From NCBI RefSeq assembly GCF_036311905.1, contig NZ_JAZDCH010000003.1, positions 1-64,000 on the forward strand: a DNA stretch of 64,000 nt, given 5' to 3'. Below, piece by piece: positions 26,839 to 36,110 of this stretch. Position 1 is the stretch's first letter. Every line of letters begins with the position of its first letter. Below the pieces are notes generated by a model. The model ran no database searches. It was given only the letters and a program-made list of their open reading frames with translations, and had not been told where the DNA came from. Position numbers and translations under genes: made by a program. Origin of the DNA: Brachybacterium sp036311905 (lineage in GTDB: Bacteria > Actinomycetota > Actinomycetes > Actinomycetales > Dermabacteraceae).

Positions 26839-26953
26839 GGATCCGCCACGCACGTTCATCGACGGTCACCGACCACGAGCGTCCTCGGCTACAGTGCGAG
26901 GGCCCTCACGGCCCGCCCGTCGGCCCCCTGTCCAGGGAAGGAAACCCCCGGAG

Positions 26954-28291
26954 ATGACTGAGAACCCCCCTGTCGGCACCGACCTGCCGGTGCTCCGCGT
27001 CGCCGTCCTCGGAGCCGGGACCGTCGGCACCGAGGTGCTGCGGCTGATCGCCGAGCAGGGCGAGGACCTCGCGCACCGCATCGGGGCCCGCCTCGAGGTG
27101 ATCGGCGTCGCCGTCCGCGACCTGACCCGCGACCGCGGCGAGTTCGTGCCCGCGGGCCTGCTCACCGAGGACGCCGGCGCGCTCGTCGACGACGCCGACC
27201 TCGTCATCGAGGTGATGGGCGGCATCGAGCCCGCGCGCACCCTGCTGCTGCGGGCCATGGAGGGCGGCGCGAGCGTCGTCACCGCGAACAAGGCGCTGCT
27301 GGCCCAGGAGGGCGCGGAGCTGTACGAGGCCGCCGACCGCCACGATGTAGACCTCTACTTCGAGGCCGCCGTCGCCGGGGCGATCCCGCTGGTGCGCCCG
27401 GTGCGCGAGTCCCTCGCGGGCGACCGCATCCAGCGCGTGCTCGGCATCGTCAACGGCACGACGAACTACATCCTCGACGCCATGACCCGCTCCGGCGCGG
27501 ACTTCGGGGACGCCCTCGCCTCCGCCCAGGAGCTCGGTTACGCCGAGGCGGATCCGACGGCCGACGTGCAGGGGCACGACGCCGCGGCGAAGGCGTCGAT
27601 CCTCGCCTCCCTGGCCTTCCACTCCCGGGTGCGGCTCGCGGACGTCTACTGCGAGGGGATCACCGAGGTCTCCGCGCAGGACATCGCCGCGGCCGCCCGC
27701 ATGGGCCGCACGATCAAGCTGCTCTCGATCGTCGAGCGCGTCGAGGACGAGTCCGGGGAGCGCATCTCCGCCCGCGTCTACCCGGCGCTGATCGCCGACA
27801 GCCACCCGCTGGCCTCCGTCTCCGAGGCGTACAACGCCGTGTTCATCGAGGCCGACGCCGCGGGCTCGCTGATGTTCTACGGACAGGGGGCGGGCGGCGC
27901 CCCGACCGCCTCGGCCGTGCTCGGCGACGTCGTCTCCGCGGCGCGGCTGCGGGTGCGCGGCGGCATGGGCCCGCGCGAGTCGCGCTACGCCGCCCTCGAG
28001 GTGGCGCCGCTCGAGGAGCTGCGCAGCGCGTTCTACGTGTCGCTGACGGTCGAGGACCGCCCGGGCGTGCTCGCGGAGATCGCCGGCACCCTCTCGGGAC
28101 GCGGCATCTCGATCTCGACCATCCACCAGGAGCTCGGACGCGACCGGAGCGCGGACGGCCCCGCGACGGCGCACATCGGCATCAGCACGCACCGCGCGCT
28201 CGAGTCCGCGATGACCGCCGCGCTGGACGAGTTCTCCTCCACCTCCACCGTCCTGTCCATCGACTCCGTCCTGCGCATCGAAGGAGAATGA
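26954..28291 (+). CDS. hom: Homoserine dehydrogenase
   Basis: A 445-residue NAD(P)-dependent enzyme reducing aspartate semialdehyde to homoserine, the branch point for threonine and methionine. The nucleotide-binding site is VLGAGTVGTEV at about 18-28; ANKALLA, GIVNGTTNYIL and ELGYAEADPTADVQGHDAA are catalytic-domain motifs. A C-terminal ACT domain (about 360-445, DRPGVLAEIAGTLSGRGI) suggests feedback control by threonine. AGGGAAGGAAA lies about 10 nt before the ATG. It overlaps or abuts thrC. Confidence 0.96.
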   Translation: MTENPPVGTDLPVLRVAVLGAGTVGTEVLRLIAEQGEDLAHRIGARLEVIGVAVRDLTRDRGEFVPAGLLTEDAGALVDDADLVIEVMGGIEPARTLLLRAMEGGASVVTANKALLAQEGAELYEAADRHDVDLYFEAAVAGAIPLVRPVRESLAGDRIQRVLGIVNGTTNYILDAMTRSGADFGDALASAQELGYAEADPTADVQGHDAAAKASILASLAFHSRVRLADVYCEGITEVSAQDIAAAARMGRTIKLLSIVERVEDESGERISARVYPALIADSHPLASVSEAYNAVFIEADAAGSLMFYGQGAGGAPTASAVLGDVVSAARLRVRGGMGPRESRYAALEVAPLEELRSAFYVSLTVEDRPGVLAEIAGTLSGRGISISTIHQELGRDRSADGPATAHIGISTHRALESAMTAALDEFSSTSTVLSIDSVLRIEGE

Positions 28292-28296
28292 CCCGC

Positions 28297-29355
28297 ATGG
28301 CACACCAGTGGCGCGGCGTCCTCGCCGAGTACTCCGATCACCTGCCCTTCTCCTCCACGGACACGCTGCTGAGCCTCGGCGAGGGCGGGACCTCGCTCGT
28401 CGCCGCGCCCGCGCTGTCGGCGAAGGTCGGGGCCGAGGTCCACATCAAGGTCGAGGGCCAGAACCCGACGGGCTCCTTCAAGGACCGCGGCATGGTCTCC
28501 GCGATGTCGAAGGCGCTGAACGACGGGGCGACCACCGTCGTCTGCGCGTCGACGGGCAACACCTCCGCCTCCGCCGCGGCCTACGCGGCCGCCGCCGGCC
28601 TCACCTGCGTGGTGCTGCTGCCCGAGGGCAAGATCGCCGCGGGCAAGCTCGCCCAGGCTGTCGTCCACGGGGCGAAGCTCGTGCAGGTGCAGGGCAACTT
28701 TGACGACTGCCTCGAGATCGCGCGCAAGCTCGACGCCGAGCACCCCGTCGAGCTCGTGAACTCGGTGAACCCCTACCGCCTGCAGGGGCAGAAGACGGCC
28801 GCCTTCGAGATCGTCGACGCGCTCGGCGGTGCCCCCGACCTCCACCTGCTCCCGGTAGGCAACGCGGGCAACATCTCCGCCTACTGGATGGGCTACCAGG
28901 AGTACCGCGAGAAGGGGATCTCGGACTCCGTGCCGCGCATGTGGGGCTTCCAGGCCGCGGGCGCCGCGCCGTTCGTCGCCGGCCGCCCGATCCTCGACCC
29001 GGAGACGGTCGCGACCGCGATCCGGATCGGAGCCCCCGCGTCGTGGGACCTCGCCGTCGCCGCGCGCGACGACTCCGGCGGCAGCATCGACGCCGTGACC
29101 GACGAGCAGATCCTCGCCGCGCAGGCCCTCCTCGCCGCCGAGGTCGGGATCTTCGTCGAGCCGGCCTCCGCGGCGGGCGTCGCGGGGCTGCTGCAGAAGG
29201 CCGAGCAGGGCCTGGTCCCCGTCGGCGCACGGATCGTCATCACCGTGACCGGCAACGGGCTCAAGGACGTGGACACCGCGCTCAGCGGCCGCGATCTCAC
29301 GCCGACCGTCATCCCCGTGGACATCTCCGCGGCCGCGGAGGCCATGGGGCTGTGA
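28297..29355 (+). CDS. thrC: Threonine synthase
   Basis: A 352-residue PLP enzyme (fold type II) turning O-phosphohomoserine into threonine. The PLP lysine is Lys62 in GSFKDRG; ASTGNTSASAAAYAA and the phosphate-binding PVGNAGNI are present. An ATG at 28288 overlaps the hom stop (ATGA), but the AAGGAG at 28281-28286 would then be 1 nt away. The second ATG at 28297 has 10-nt spacing and is preferred. Its end overlaps thrB by four bases. Confidence 0.95.
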   Translation: MAHQWRGVLAEYSDHLPFSSTDTLLSLGEGGTSLVAAPALSAKVGAEVHIKVEGQNPTGSFKDRGMVSAMSKALNDGATTVVCASTGNTSASAAAYAAAAGLTCVVLLPEGKIAAGKLAQAVVHGAKLVQVQGNFDDCLEIARKLDAEHPVELVNSVNPYRLQGQKTAAFEIVDALGGAPDLHLLPVGNAGNISAYWMGYQEYREKGISDSVPRMWGFQAAGAAPFVAGRPILDPETVATAIRIGAPASWDLAVAARDDSGGSIDAVTDEQILAAQALLAAEVGIFVEPASAAGVAGLLQKAEQGLVPVGARIVITVTGNGLKDVDTALSGRDLTPTVIPVDISAAAEAMGL

Positions 29356-30266
29356 GGATCGAGCACACCCGGGTGCGGGTGCAGGTCCCCGCGACCTCCG
29401 CGAACCTGGGGCCGGGCTTCGACGCGCTGGGCCTGGCCCTCGATCTCGTCGACGACCTCGAGCTCGAGGCGACCACGGGCGGCGTGGAGGTCCTCGCCGA
29501 GGGCGAGGGCGCCGGCTCCGTGCCGACGGGGGAGGAGCACCTGGTGGTGCGCGCGATTCGACGGGGCCTCGACCACGCGGGCGCCCCGCAGACCGGCCTG
29601 CGACTGCGCACCGTGAACCGCATCCCGCACGGCCGGGGACTCGGCTCGAGCGCCGCCGCGACCGTCGCGGGACTGCTGCTCGCCCGCGGCCTGATCGCCG
29701 ACCCCGCGGCCCTGGATGACCAGGCCGTGCTCGATCTGGCCTGCGAGTTCGAGGGGCATCCGGACAACGCCTCCCCGGCCCTGCTGGGCGGCGCGGTGCT
29801 CTCCTGGACCGTCGGCGACGTGGTCCGGGCCGCCCCGCTGCGCCTCGGGCCCGGCGTGCTCCGGCCGCTCGTGCTGCTGCCCCGCACGACCCTCTCGACG
29901 CATGCCGCCCGCGGACTGCTCCCCGCGGAGGTCCCGCATCGCGATGCCGCGGTCAACGCCGCCCGCGCGGCGCTGCTGGTGCACGCCCTCGCCGGATCGC
30001 CCGAGCTCCTGCTCGAGGCGACGGAGGACCGCCTCCACCAGGAGCAGCGCGCCCCGGGCATGCCGCAGAGCGTCGAGCTGATGCGCGTCCTGCGCCGCGA
30101 GGGGTTCCCCGCGGTGATCTCCGGGGCCGGCCCGTCGGTGCTCGTCCTCGCCGCCGCGCGGGAAGAGGTCGCGCCGCTCGTGCGCCGCTTCGTGAGCGAT
30201 CCCGCCGCCTGGCGGATCGCGGAGGTGCCGCTGCGGGAGACCGCCTCGAGCCCTGTGGTAGGTTGA
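29352..30266 (+). CDS. thrB: Homoserine kinase
   Basis: A 304-residue GHMP-family kinase that phosphorylates homoserine for ThrC. The ATP loop is PHGRGLGSSAAAT; the N-terminal VPATSANLGPGFDALGLAL and the C-terminal AVISGAGPSVLVLA complete the family pattern. The GTG start overlaps the thrC stop (GTGA), so hom, thrC and thrB are one tightly packed operon. TAGGTT near its 3' end (30259-30264) may be the -10 of a separate rho promoter. Confidence 0.95.
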   Translation: MRIEHTRVRVQVPATSANLGPGFDALGLALDLVDDLELEATTGGVEVLAEGEGAGSVPTGEEHLVVRAIRRGLDHAGAPQTGLRLRTVNRIPHGRGLGSSAAATVAGLLLARGLIADPAALDDQAVLDLACEFEGHPDNASPALLGGAVLSWTVGDVVRAAPLRLGPGVLRPLVLLPRTTLSTHAARGLLPAEVPHRDAAVNAARAALLVHALAGSPELLLEATEDRLHQEQRAPGMPQSVELMRVLRREGFPAVISGAGPSVLVLAAAREEVAPLVRRFVSDPAAWRIAEVPLRETASSPVVG

Positions 30267-30578
30267 CCCTGCGTCCAGGCGGCATCGATCCGTGCAGCCT
30301 CTCGCGCTCATATCGGTGAGCGGAGATCCGCGCCCGATGCACCCCTGAACGGCTCCCGCATTCACCCTCCGCTCCGCGCATGGCGCGCTCAGCAGGTGCG
30401 TGCTGCGAGGCCGACGCATCCCGAAGCACCTCAGCAGGCCGATCACCGGTGCCCTGCACCGCGGGACGAGCCCTGCGCGACCGTGCCGCTGCGCCCTCGG
30501 ACCTCCGGTCCCCGCAGCGACCGGCCACCCCCAGCCCAGATGAGGACCGGATCACCGGTCCGACAGGAAGGAAACCGG
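30267..30578 (+). promoter_or_regulatory. Long leader of rho
   Basis: These 312 bases between thrB and rho hold no gene. TAGGTT at 30259-30264 is a candidate -10 box that would give a leader of about 300 nt. The second half is C-rich and G-poor in places (around 30490-30540), as Rho-loading sites are. A 6-bp hairpin (GACCGG 30545-30550 with CCGGTC 30555-30560) lies just before the ribosome site. Rho autoregulation by termination in its own leader is known in other bacteria; here it is inference. Confidence 0.4.
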
Positions 30579-32660
30579 GTGAACGACACCACCTCCGGTG
30601 CAGACCTCGCCGCCAAGAAGCTCCCCGAGCTGCAGGCCCTCGCGGGCTCGCTCGGGATCAGGGGCGCGCGCCGTCTGCGCAAGAGCGAGCTGATCGATGC
30701 GATCCGCTCCGGCGGCCAGGGCGCACAGCCCGCCTCCGCCTCCGCGTCCTCCGACACCGCGCCGAGCTCCGCCCCGGCAGCCGGCAGTGCGTCGGCGGCC
30801 CCCGCCTCCGCGCGGCGTACCGCCGCCGCGGATTCCGCCGCTGAGGCACCGCAGGAGGCCCGCTCCACCGGCCGCGCGACCCGCAGCCGCTCCCGCGGGG
30901 CCTCCGCCCCGCAGGGCGCTCCCGCCCCCGATCTCGGGATCGATCTGCCCGCGCGTTCCGGCGAGGAGCAGGGCGGTACCGAGCGCACCGGCCGCTCCCG
31001 GCAGAACCGCGATCAGCAGAACCGCGACCAGCAGGGCGAGGACCAGTCCTCCAGCCGTGACTCCGCGGAGTCCCGCCCGGAGCGCGACCGCCGCCGTGAG
31101 CAGCAGGATCGCGAGGCGCAGGACGGCGCTCCGAGCCGCGAGGGTCAGGACCGCTCGGGCCAGGGCGATCGCCGCCGCGACCAGCAGCAGGACCGCGGCC
31201 AGCAGCAGGACCGTGGCCAGCGCCGTCGCCTCGAGGACATCGAGCTGCCCGATCGCTCGGGCGAGCGCGAGGACGACCGTTCCGGCGGCGAGGACGACGA
31301 CCGTCGCGGACGCTCCCGCAGCCGCAACCGCTCGCGCGACCGCAAGCGTCGCGGTCGCGGCGGCGAGGGCGCCCCGCAGCAGGGCGGCCAGCAGCAGGGC
31401 GGCGGCCAGCAGCAGGGCTCGCAGGACGATCCCGAGGTCCGCGAGGGCGACGAGCTGATGACCGTCGCCGGCATCCTCGACATCCGCGACAACAACGCTT
31501 ATGTGCGCACGACCGGGTACCTCCCCGGGCCGAGCGACGTCTTCGTGACCACCAACCAGGTCAAGCGCTACGGCCTGCGCAAGGGCGATGCGATCACCGG
31601 ACAGGTCAAGGCTCCCCGCGACGGCGAGGAGCAGCCGCAGGTCGAGCAGCAGCACTACTCCGGCGGCCGCAACCGCCGCAGCAAGGGCAACCAGGGCAAG
31701 GGGAACTTCCCGGCGCTGGTGCAGGTCGACACCGTCAACGGCCTGCCCGTCGAGCGCGCTCGCCAGCGCGTCGACTTCGGCAAGCTCACCCCGCTGTACC
31801 CGGACGAGCGCCTCCGCCTGGAGACCGCCCCGAACGCGGTCGCCCCGCGCATCATCGACCTGGTCTCGCCCATCGGCAAGGGCCAGCGCGGTCTGATCGT
31901 CGCGCCCCCGAAGGCGGGCAAGACCATCGTCATGCAGCAGATCGCCAACGCGATCACCACCAACAACCCCGAGGTCCACCTCATGGTCGTGCTCGTCGAC
32001 GAGCGCCCCGAGGAGGTCACCGATATGCAGCGCACGGTGAAGGGCGAGGTCATCGCCTCGACCTTCGACCGTCCGGCGACGGACCACACGATCGTCGCCG
32101 AGCTCGCGATCGAGCGGGCCAAGCGACTGGTGGAGATGGGCCGCGACGTGGTCGTGCTGCTCGATTCCCTCACCCGCCTCTCCCGCGCCTACAACCTGGC
32201 GGCCCCGGCGTCCGGGCGCATCCTCTCCGGTGGTGTGGACGCCTCGGCGCTCTACCCGCCGAAGCGGTTCTTCGGCGCGGCGCGCAACATCGAGAACGGC
32301 GGCTCGCTGACCATCCTCGCCTCGGCGCTGGTGGAGACCGGCTCCAAGATGGACGAGGTGATCTTCGAGGAGTTCAAGGGCACCGGCAACATGGAGCTGC
32401 GCCTGTCCCGTCACCTCGCGGACAAGCGGATCTTCCCCGCCGTGGACGTCAACGCGTCCGGCACCCGCCGCGAGGAGGTGCTCATGGGCAAGGAGGAGCT
32501 CTCCATCATGTGGAAGCTGCGTCGCGTCCTGGGCGCCCTCGAGCAGCAGCAGGCCCTCGAGCTCCTGCTGGAGCGGGTCAAGAAGACCCAGTCCAACACC
32601 GAGTTCCTGATGACGGTCGCGAAGAACACGCCGAGCGTCGGCCAGCGCACCGACGGCTGA
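30579..32660 (+). CDS. rho: Transcription termination factor Rho with long low-complexity insert
   Basis: A 693-residue ring helicase that ends transcription. Domains: Rho_N helical module (about 11-46), a disordered insert of about 240 residues rich in Arg, Gln, Asp, Gly and Ser (about 48-290; RDQQQDRGQQQDRG, RNRSRDRKRRGRGG), the RNA-binding cold-shock-like domain (about 295-380), then the RecA-like motor with P-loop APPKAGKT (near 442-449), VLVDERPEEVTDM, LLDSLTRLSRAYN and the Q/R-loop regions. E. coli Rho is 419 residues; actinobacterial Rho commonly carries such inserts. The GTG at 30579 follows AGGAAGGAAA. Confidence 0.96.
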   Translation: MNDTTSGADLAAKKLPELQALAGSLGIRGARRLRKSELIDAIRSGGQGAQPASASASSDTAPSSAPAAGSASAAPASARRTAAADSAAEAPQEARSTGRATRSRSRGASAPQGAPAPDLGIDLPARSGEEQGGTERTGRSRQNRDQQNRDQQGEDQSSSRDSAESRPERDRRREQQDREAQDGAPSREGQDRSGQGDRRRDQQQDRGQQQDRGQRRRLEDIELPDRSGEREDDRSGGEDDDRRGRSRSRNRSRDRKRRGRGGEGAPQQGGQQQGGGQQQGSQDDPEVREGDELMTVAGILDIRDNNAYVRTTGYLPGPSDVFVTTNQVKRYGLRKGDAITGQVKAPRDGEEQPQVEQQHYSGGRNRRSKGNQGKGNFPALVQVDTVNGLPVERARQRVDFGKLTPLYPDERLRLETAPNAVAPRIIDLVSPIGKGQRGLIVAPPKAGKTIVMQQIANAITTNNPEVHLMVVLVDERPEEVTDMQRTVKGEVIASTFDRPATDHTIVAELAIERAKRLVEMGRDVVVLLDSLTRLSRAYNLAAPASGRILSGGVDASALYPPKRFFGAARNIENGGSLTILASALVETGSKMDEVIFEEFKGTGNMELRLSRHLADKRIFPAVDVNASGTRREEVLMGKEELSIMWKLRRVLGALEQQQALELLLERVKKTQSNTEFLMTVAKNTPSVGQRTDG
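31002..31216 (+). repeat. In-frame short repeats in the rho insert
   Basis: Two adjacent 15-bp units (31002-31016 and 31017-31031, encoding QNRDQ) and two adjacent 18-bp units (31181-31198 and 31199-31216, encoding parts of QQQDRG) lie in the insert. Repeat lengths are multiples of three, so expansion or loss would keep the frame. Confidence 0.75.
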
Positions 32661-32673
32661 TTTCCCCGCATCG

Positions 32674-32717
32674 CGCACGACGGGCCGCCCTCCGGCAGGA
32701 GGGCGGCCCGTCGTGTG
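32674..32717. terminator. Bidirectional terminator after rho
   Basis: About 18-20 bp of near-perfect stem (32674-32693 with 32698-32717) closes on a GGCA loop. It is placed between rho and the convergent sugar-transport operon. No T-tract. Confidence 0.75.
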
Positions 32718-32746
32718 TCTAGGGCTGGAAAGGGTGTCGAGGACGC

Positions 32747-33673
32747 TCAGCCCTTGAGCGCTCCGGCGGCGATGTTCGCGATGAAGTGCCGCGAGCCGAT
32801 AATGAACACCCCGATCAGCGGGAGCACGCTGACCAGCGCGCCCGCCATGACCATCCCGTAGTCCGTGAGGTACAGGGAGTTGAGGTTCTGCAGGGCGGTC
32901 TGCAGCGTCTGCCGCTGCGGGTTCACCAGCACGATCAACGGCCAGACGTAGTCGTTCCAGGCCGTGATGAAGGTGAAGATGCCCAGGAACGCGAGACCGC
33001 CGCGCATCATCGGCACCCCGATCCGCCAGTAGGTGGTGAAGAACCCCGCGCCGTCGATGCGCGCCGACTCGATGAGCTCGTTGGGGATCGATCCCGACGC
33101 CATCTGCCGCAGCAGGAAGATGCCGAAGGCGTTCGCGGCGCCCGGGACGATGAGCGCCTGCAACGTCCCCACCCAGCCGAGCGATGACATGAGCATGAAG
33201 CTCGGCACCAGGGAGAGGCTGCCCGGGATCAGGAACGTCGCGATCATCAGCACGAACAGCACGTTCTTGCCCGGGAAGTCGAACTTCGCGAAGGCGAAGG
33301 CCGCGAGCGAGTCGAAGAACATCACCAGCACCGCGCAGGCGCTCGAGACGATCAGCGTGTTCACCAGCGCCCCGAGGATGTCGACGCTCGCGAAGAGGTT
33401 CTGCAGGTTCGTCGCGAAGGAGTCCGACGGGATCAGCCGGGGCGGGTAGCCGAAGATCTCCCCGGTCGTCGAGGTGGACATGACGAACAGCCAGTAGAAG
33501 GGGAAGACCGACAGCAGCACCCCGATCACGATCAGGAGGTGCGTGATGACCGCCTCGACGCGGCCGGCGGCGATCGCCCGCCGGTCCCGCGCGCTGGGCG
33601 CCGCCCGATGGGGCGGGGGAGCGGCGGACGCGGCGGAGGTGGTGGGCACGGTGGTGGGATCGGCGGCGCTCAT
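32747..33673 (-). CDS. Sugar ABC transporter permease (MalG type)
   Basis: A 308-residue inner-membrane permease of the carbohydrate-uptake type 1 family. It has a Ser/Ala/Pro-rich cytoplasmic N-terminus and about six membrane helices. The EAA loop that docks the ATPase reads ESARIDGAGFFTTYWRIGVPMM at mid-protein. The final GSRHFIANIAAGALKG is typical of MalG-like partners. Its ATG overlaps the stop of the other permease (ATGA). It is the last gene of the transporter operon, which lacks an ATPase. Confidence 0.92.
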   Translation of the reverse strand: MSAADPTTVPTTSAASAAPPPHRAAPSARDRRAIAAGRVEAVITHLLIVIGVLLSVFPFYWLFVMSTSTTGEIFGYPPRLIPSDSFATNLQNLFASVDILGALVNTLIVSSACAVLVMFFDSLAAFAFAKFDFPGKNVLFVLMIATFLIPGSLSLVPSFMLMSSLGWVGTLQALIVPGAANAFGIFLLRQMASGSIPNELIESARIDGAGFFTTYWRIGVPMMRGGLAFLGIFTFITAWNDYVWPLIVLVNPQRQTLQTALQNLNSLYLTDYGMVMAGALVSVLPLIGVFIIGSRHFIANIAAGALKG

Positions 33674-34656
33674 CGGCGGGCCTCCTGCTTCTGCCGACGG
33701 GGAGTACGGTCACGGTCGCTCAGCAGGCGCCAGTTGATGATCGCGAAGACGGAGGCGAGCAGGAACAGCGCCCAGGCGATGGCGGAGCCGTAGCCGAAGT
33801 CGAACTGGGTGAACGCCTGGTTGTACTGGTAGAGCACGATCGTCATGCCGGCCTCGCCGGTGCCGCCGCTGTCGCCGAGCAGCACCTGCGGCTCGGTGAA
33901 GAGGCTCAGGCCGCCGACGGTCGAGGTGATGACGGTGAAGAGGATGACCGGGCGCAGCATCGGCACCGTGATCCTCGTGAAGATCTGCCAGGTCGAGGCG
34001 CCGTCGACCTTCGCCGCGTCGTACAGGTCGGTGGGGATCGACTGCAGTCCGGCGAGGTAGATGATCGCGTTGTAGCCGGTGAAGCGCCAGATCACCATCA
34101 CGGCGATGGTGATCTTGATGCCCCAGCTACTCGACAGCCACGGGACGGTGTCCACGCCGATCGCGGTGAGCGCCGAGTTGACGAGCCCGAAGGTGTCCGA
34201 GAAGACCGAGCCGAACACGATGGCCATCGCGACCATCGAGGTGACATTGGGCAGAAAGAACGCCACCCGGTACACGCCGCGGAAGCGGATGTTCTGGTGG
34301 AGCAGGAAGGCGATCCCGAGGGCGAGGCACAGCATCGGCACCGTCGAGAGGAACCAGATGATGAAGGTGTTGCCCACGGCGTTCCAGAACCGCGAGTCCT
34401 GGATCAGGAAGGCGTACTGGGAGAGGCCGGCGAACTCGATCTGGCCCATGCCGTCCCAGTTCGTGAAGGACAGCACGATCGAGAAGACGATCGGGAACAG
34501 GCCGAAGATCAGGAAGAGCACGTAGAACGGGGCGATCGCGAGGTACTGGGGCCAGTGCGCGAGCACGCCGCGCCAGCCCTTCGTGCGCGTGCGCGGCACC
34601 GCGGCGTCGGAGGTCCGTCCGGCGCTCACGGGCGGGGGAGCGGTCATCGAGCTCAT
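33670..34656 (-). CDS. Sugar ABC transporter permease (MalF type)
   Basis: A 328-residue permease, first of the pair, with about six membrane helices (the first in PQYLAIAPFYVLFLIFGLFP). Its EAA loop is YDAAKVDGASTWQIFTRITVPML. The ATG at 34656 overlaps the stop of the binding-protein gene (ATGA), so all three transporter genes are translationally chained. As in many actinobacterial sugar importers, a shared MsmK-type ATPase encoded elsewhere probably powers it. Confidence 0.92.
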   Translation of the reverse strand: MSSMTAPPPVSAGRTSDAAVPRTRTKGWRGVLAHWPQYLAIAPFYVLFLIFGLFPIVFSIVLSFTNWDGMGQIEFAGLSQYAFLIQDSRFWNAVGNTFIIWFLSTVPMLCLALGIAFLLHQNIRFRGVYRVAFFLPNVTSMVAMAIVFGSVFSDTFGLVNSALTAIGVDTVPWLSSSWGIKITIAVMVIWRFTGYNAIIYLAGLQSIPTDLYDAAKVDGASTWQIFTRITVPMLRPVILFTVITSTVGGLSLFTEPQVLLGDSGGTGEAGMTIVLYQYNQAFTQFDFGYGSAIAWALFLLASVFAIINWRLLSDRDRTPRRQKQEARR

Positions 34657-35945
34657 GCCATCACCCCCCGCTTGCGCAGCACCGTCTCCGCGGAGGCGAC
34701 GGCGTCCTCCCACGCGACCTCGGGGTCCTTGCCCGAGAACTCGACGTTGTCGAGCTCGAAGGAGAAGCTGCCCGAGACCAGCGACTCCCAGGTGGAGATG
34801 AAGGAGCTGGGCACCGACTCGGCCGCCGTCTTGAAGAAGGCCAGCGGGTCCTGGTCGCCGAAGAACTCGCCCTGGTACTGCATCAGGTCTCCGTCGTAGG
34901 AGGCGGGCGTGGAGGGGATCAGCTGCACGTCGTTGTAGGCGCGGGCCTGGTTCTCGGCGGAGTTGATCCACTGGATGAAGGCGAAGGCGCCCTCGGGGTC
35001 CTTGCAGGTCTCGGGGATCGCCGCGAAGGAGCCGCCGGAGTTCCCGGCGCGGACCGGCTGCTCGGCGATGCGCCACAGCCCGGCGGTGTCCGGTGCCGAC
35101 TCCTGGAGGATCTGCGCCCACCAGGCGGCCTGGATGTGGCCGGCGGTCGCCCCGCTGGACCAGGCGGCGTTCTGGTCGGTGCCCCGTGAGTCGGGGATCC
35201 CGGCGGTGATGTCGGCGTCGATCGCCGCGACCGCCAGGCGCCACGCCTCGCGCACGGCCGAGCCGTCGGCGAGGTAGAGCGGGGAGTCCTCGGCGTCGAG
35301 GTAACGCTCGGGGCTGGCGTTGAGGTACTGCTCGTAGACGTGGCGGGCGGTGTTGACCATCGCGGAGCCGGTCGCGGCCCGGAGCTCGGTGCCCAGGGCG
35401 ATCCAGTCCTCCCAGGTGCTGCCCGCGGAGGCGACCTCCTCGGGATTCGTCGGCAGGCCGGCCTCGTCGAAGACGTCCTGGCGGAAGTAGAAGCCGGTGG
35501 GTCCGATGTCGAGCGGGAAGAAGCAGAAGCGCTGCTCCGGGGTCACGCCCAGGTTCCACTTCCACTCGAAGAACTCCGAGGAGACCTCCGCCGCGCCGAG
35601 CTCGTTCATGTCGAGGAACTTGCTCTCGTTGCGGAAGTAGAGGGCGTTGTTGGAGTTGATGTACGTGATGTCGGGGATGTAGGCGCCGCCGGCGAGGCTG
35701 GTGCGGAGCTTGGTGTCGAAGTTCGTGCCGATCACGTCGGCGCGCACGTGGACGTCGGTCCCGGGGATGGACTCGGCGGCTTCGGCGAGGAGCTCCGGAC
35801 TGGCCGAGCGGTTCCAGTACCAGAGCACGAGTTCCTCGGGATCCGAGGAGATGGAAGGGGAGGACCCGCAGGCGGCGAGCGCCCCGGACCCGAGGGTCGC
35901 GAGCGCTGTGGCCTGCAGGATCGTTCGTCGTGTGGGCGGGGTCAT
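34653..35945 (-). CDS. Sugar ABC transporter substrate-binding lipoprotein
   Basis: A 430-residue extracellular binding protein of the family 1 solute-binding type. The leader has twin arginines (TRRTILQATALATL) and a lipobox LAAC with Cys26, suggesting export by Tat or Sec and lipid anchoring. The mature part has many Trp/Tyr/Phe residues, as in sugar-binding clefts. The ATG at 35945 has GAGGA upstream. It is first in the transporter operon and lies downstream of a promoter overlapped by a LacI-type operator. The sugar is not identifiable. Confidence 0.9.
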   Translation of the reverse strand: MTPPTRRTILQATALATLGSGALAACGSSPSISSDPEELVLWYWNRSASPELLAEAAESIPGTDVHVRADVIGTNFDTKLRTSLAGGAYIPDITYINSNNALYFRNESKFLDMNELGAAEVSSEFFEWKWNLGVTPEQRFCFFPLDIGPTGFYFRQDVFDEAGLPTNPEEVASAGSTWEDWIALGTELRAATGSAMVNTARHVYEQYLNASPERYLDAEDSPLYLADGSAVREAWRLAVAAIDADITAGIPDSRGTDQNAAWSSGATAGHIQAAWWAQILQESAPDTAGLWRIAEQPVRAGNSGGSFAAIPETCKDPEGAFAFIQWINSAENQARAYNDVQLIPSTPASYDGDLMQYQGEFFGDQDPLAFFKTAAESVPSSFISTWESLVSGSFSFELDNVEFSGKDPEVAWEDAVASAETVLRKRGVMA

Positions 35946-35974
35946 GCGCAGTCCTCATCGTCGAGCGGCACGGA

Positions 35975-35990
35975 CCGTGAGCGTTCACGG
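35975..35990. promoter_or_regulatory. LacI-type operator O1 (transporter side)
   Basis: CCGTGAGCGTTCACGG is an almost perfect palindrome, sharing the core TGANCGTTCA with O2. It lies directly downstream of the predicted start of transcription of the binding-protein operon, so a bound repressor would block initiation. Confidence 0.75.
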
Positions 35991-35997
35991 TGGGAGG

Positions 35998-36027
35998 AGG
36001 ATGCCCATCGGCACCCGGGTGTGTCAA
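35998..36027 (-). promoter_or_regulatory. Promoter of the sugar-transport operon
   Basis: On the minus strand a perfect -35 TTGACA (36027-36022) is followed after 18 nt by CATCCT (36003-35998). Predicted transcription start is near 35991, at the edge of operator O1. Confidence 0.65.
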
Positions 36028-36110
36028 GGGTCATGATCCGACGGGGAGCGCGTGGGAACCGGAGTCAGAGGGCTTTTCAGCAAGCGGTGGCGGCGGCCGC
36101 AGCGGACGTG

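Noticed and set aside
26839..26953. T-box or attenuator before hom
   Set aside because: The 115-bp gap lacks a T-box sequence and any leader peptide rich in Thr codons.
28288..28296. ATG at 28288 as the thrC start
   Set aside because: The AAGGAG site would be only 1 nt away; the ATG at 28297 has workable spacing.
31002..31431. CRISPR-like array
   Set aside because: The repeats are short, adjacent and in frame within rho; there are no unique spacers or cas genes.
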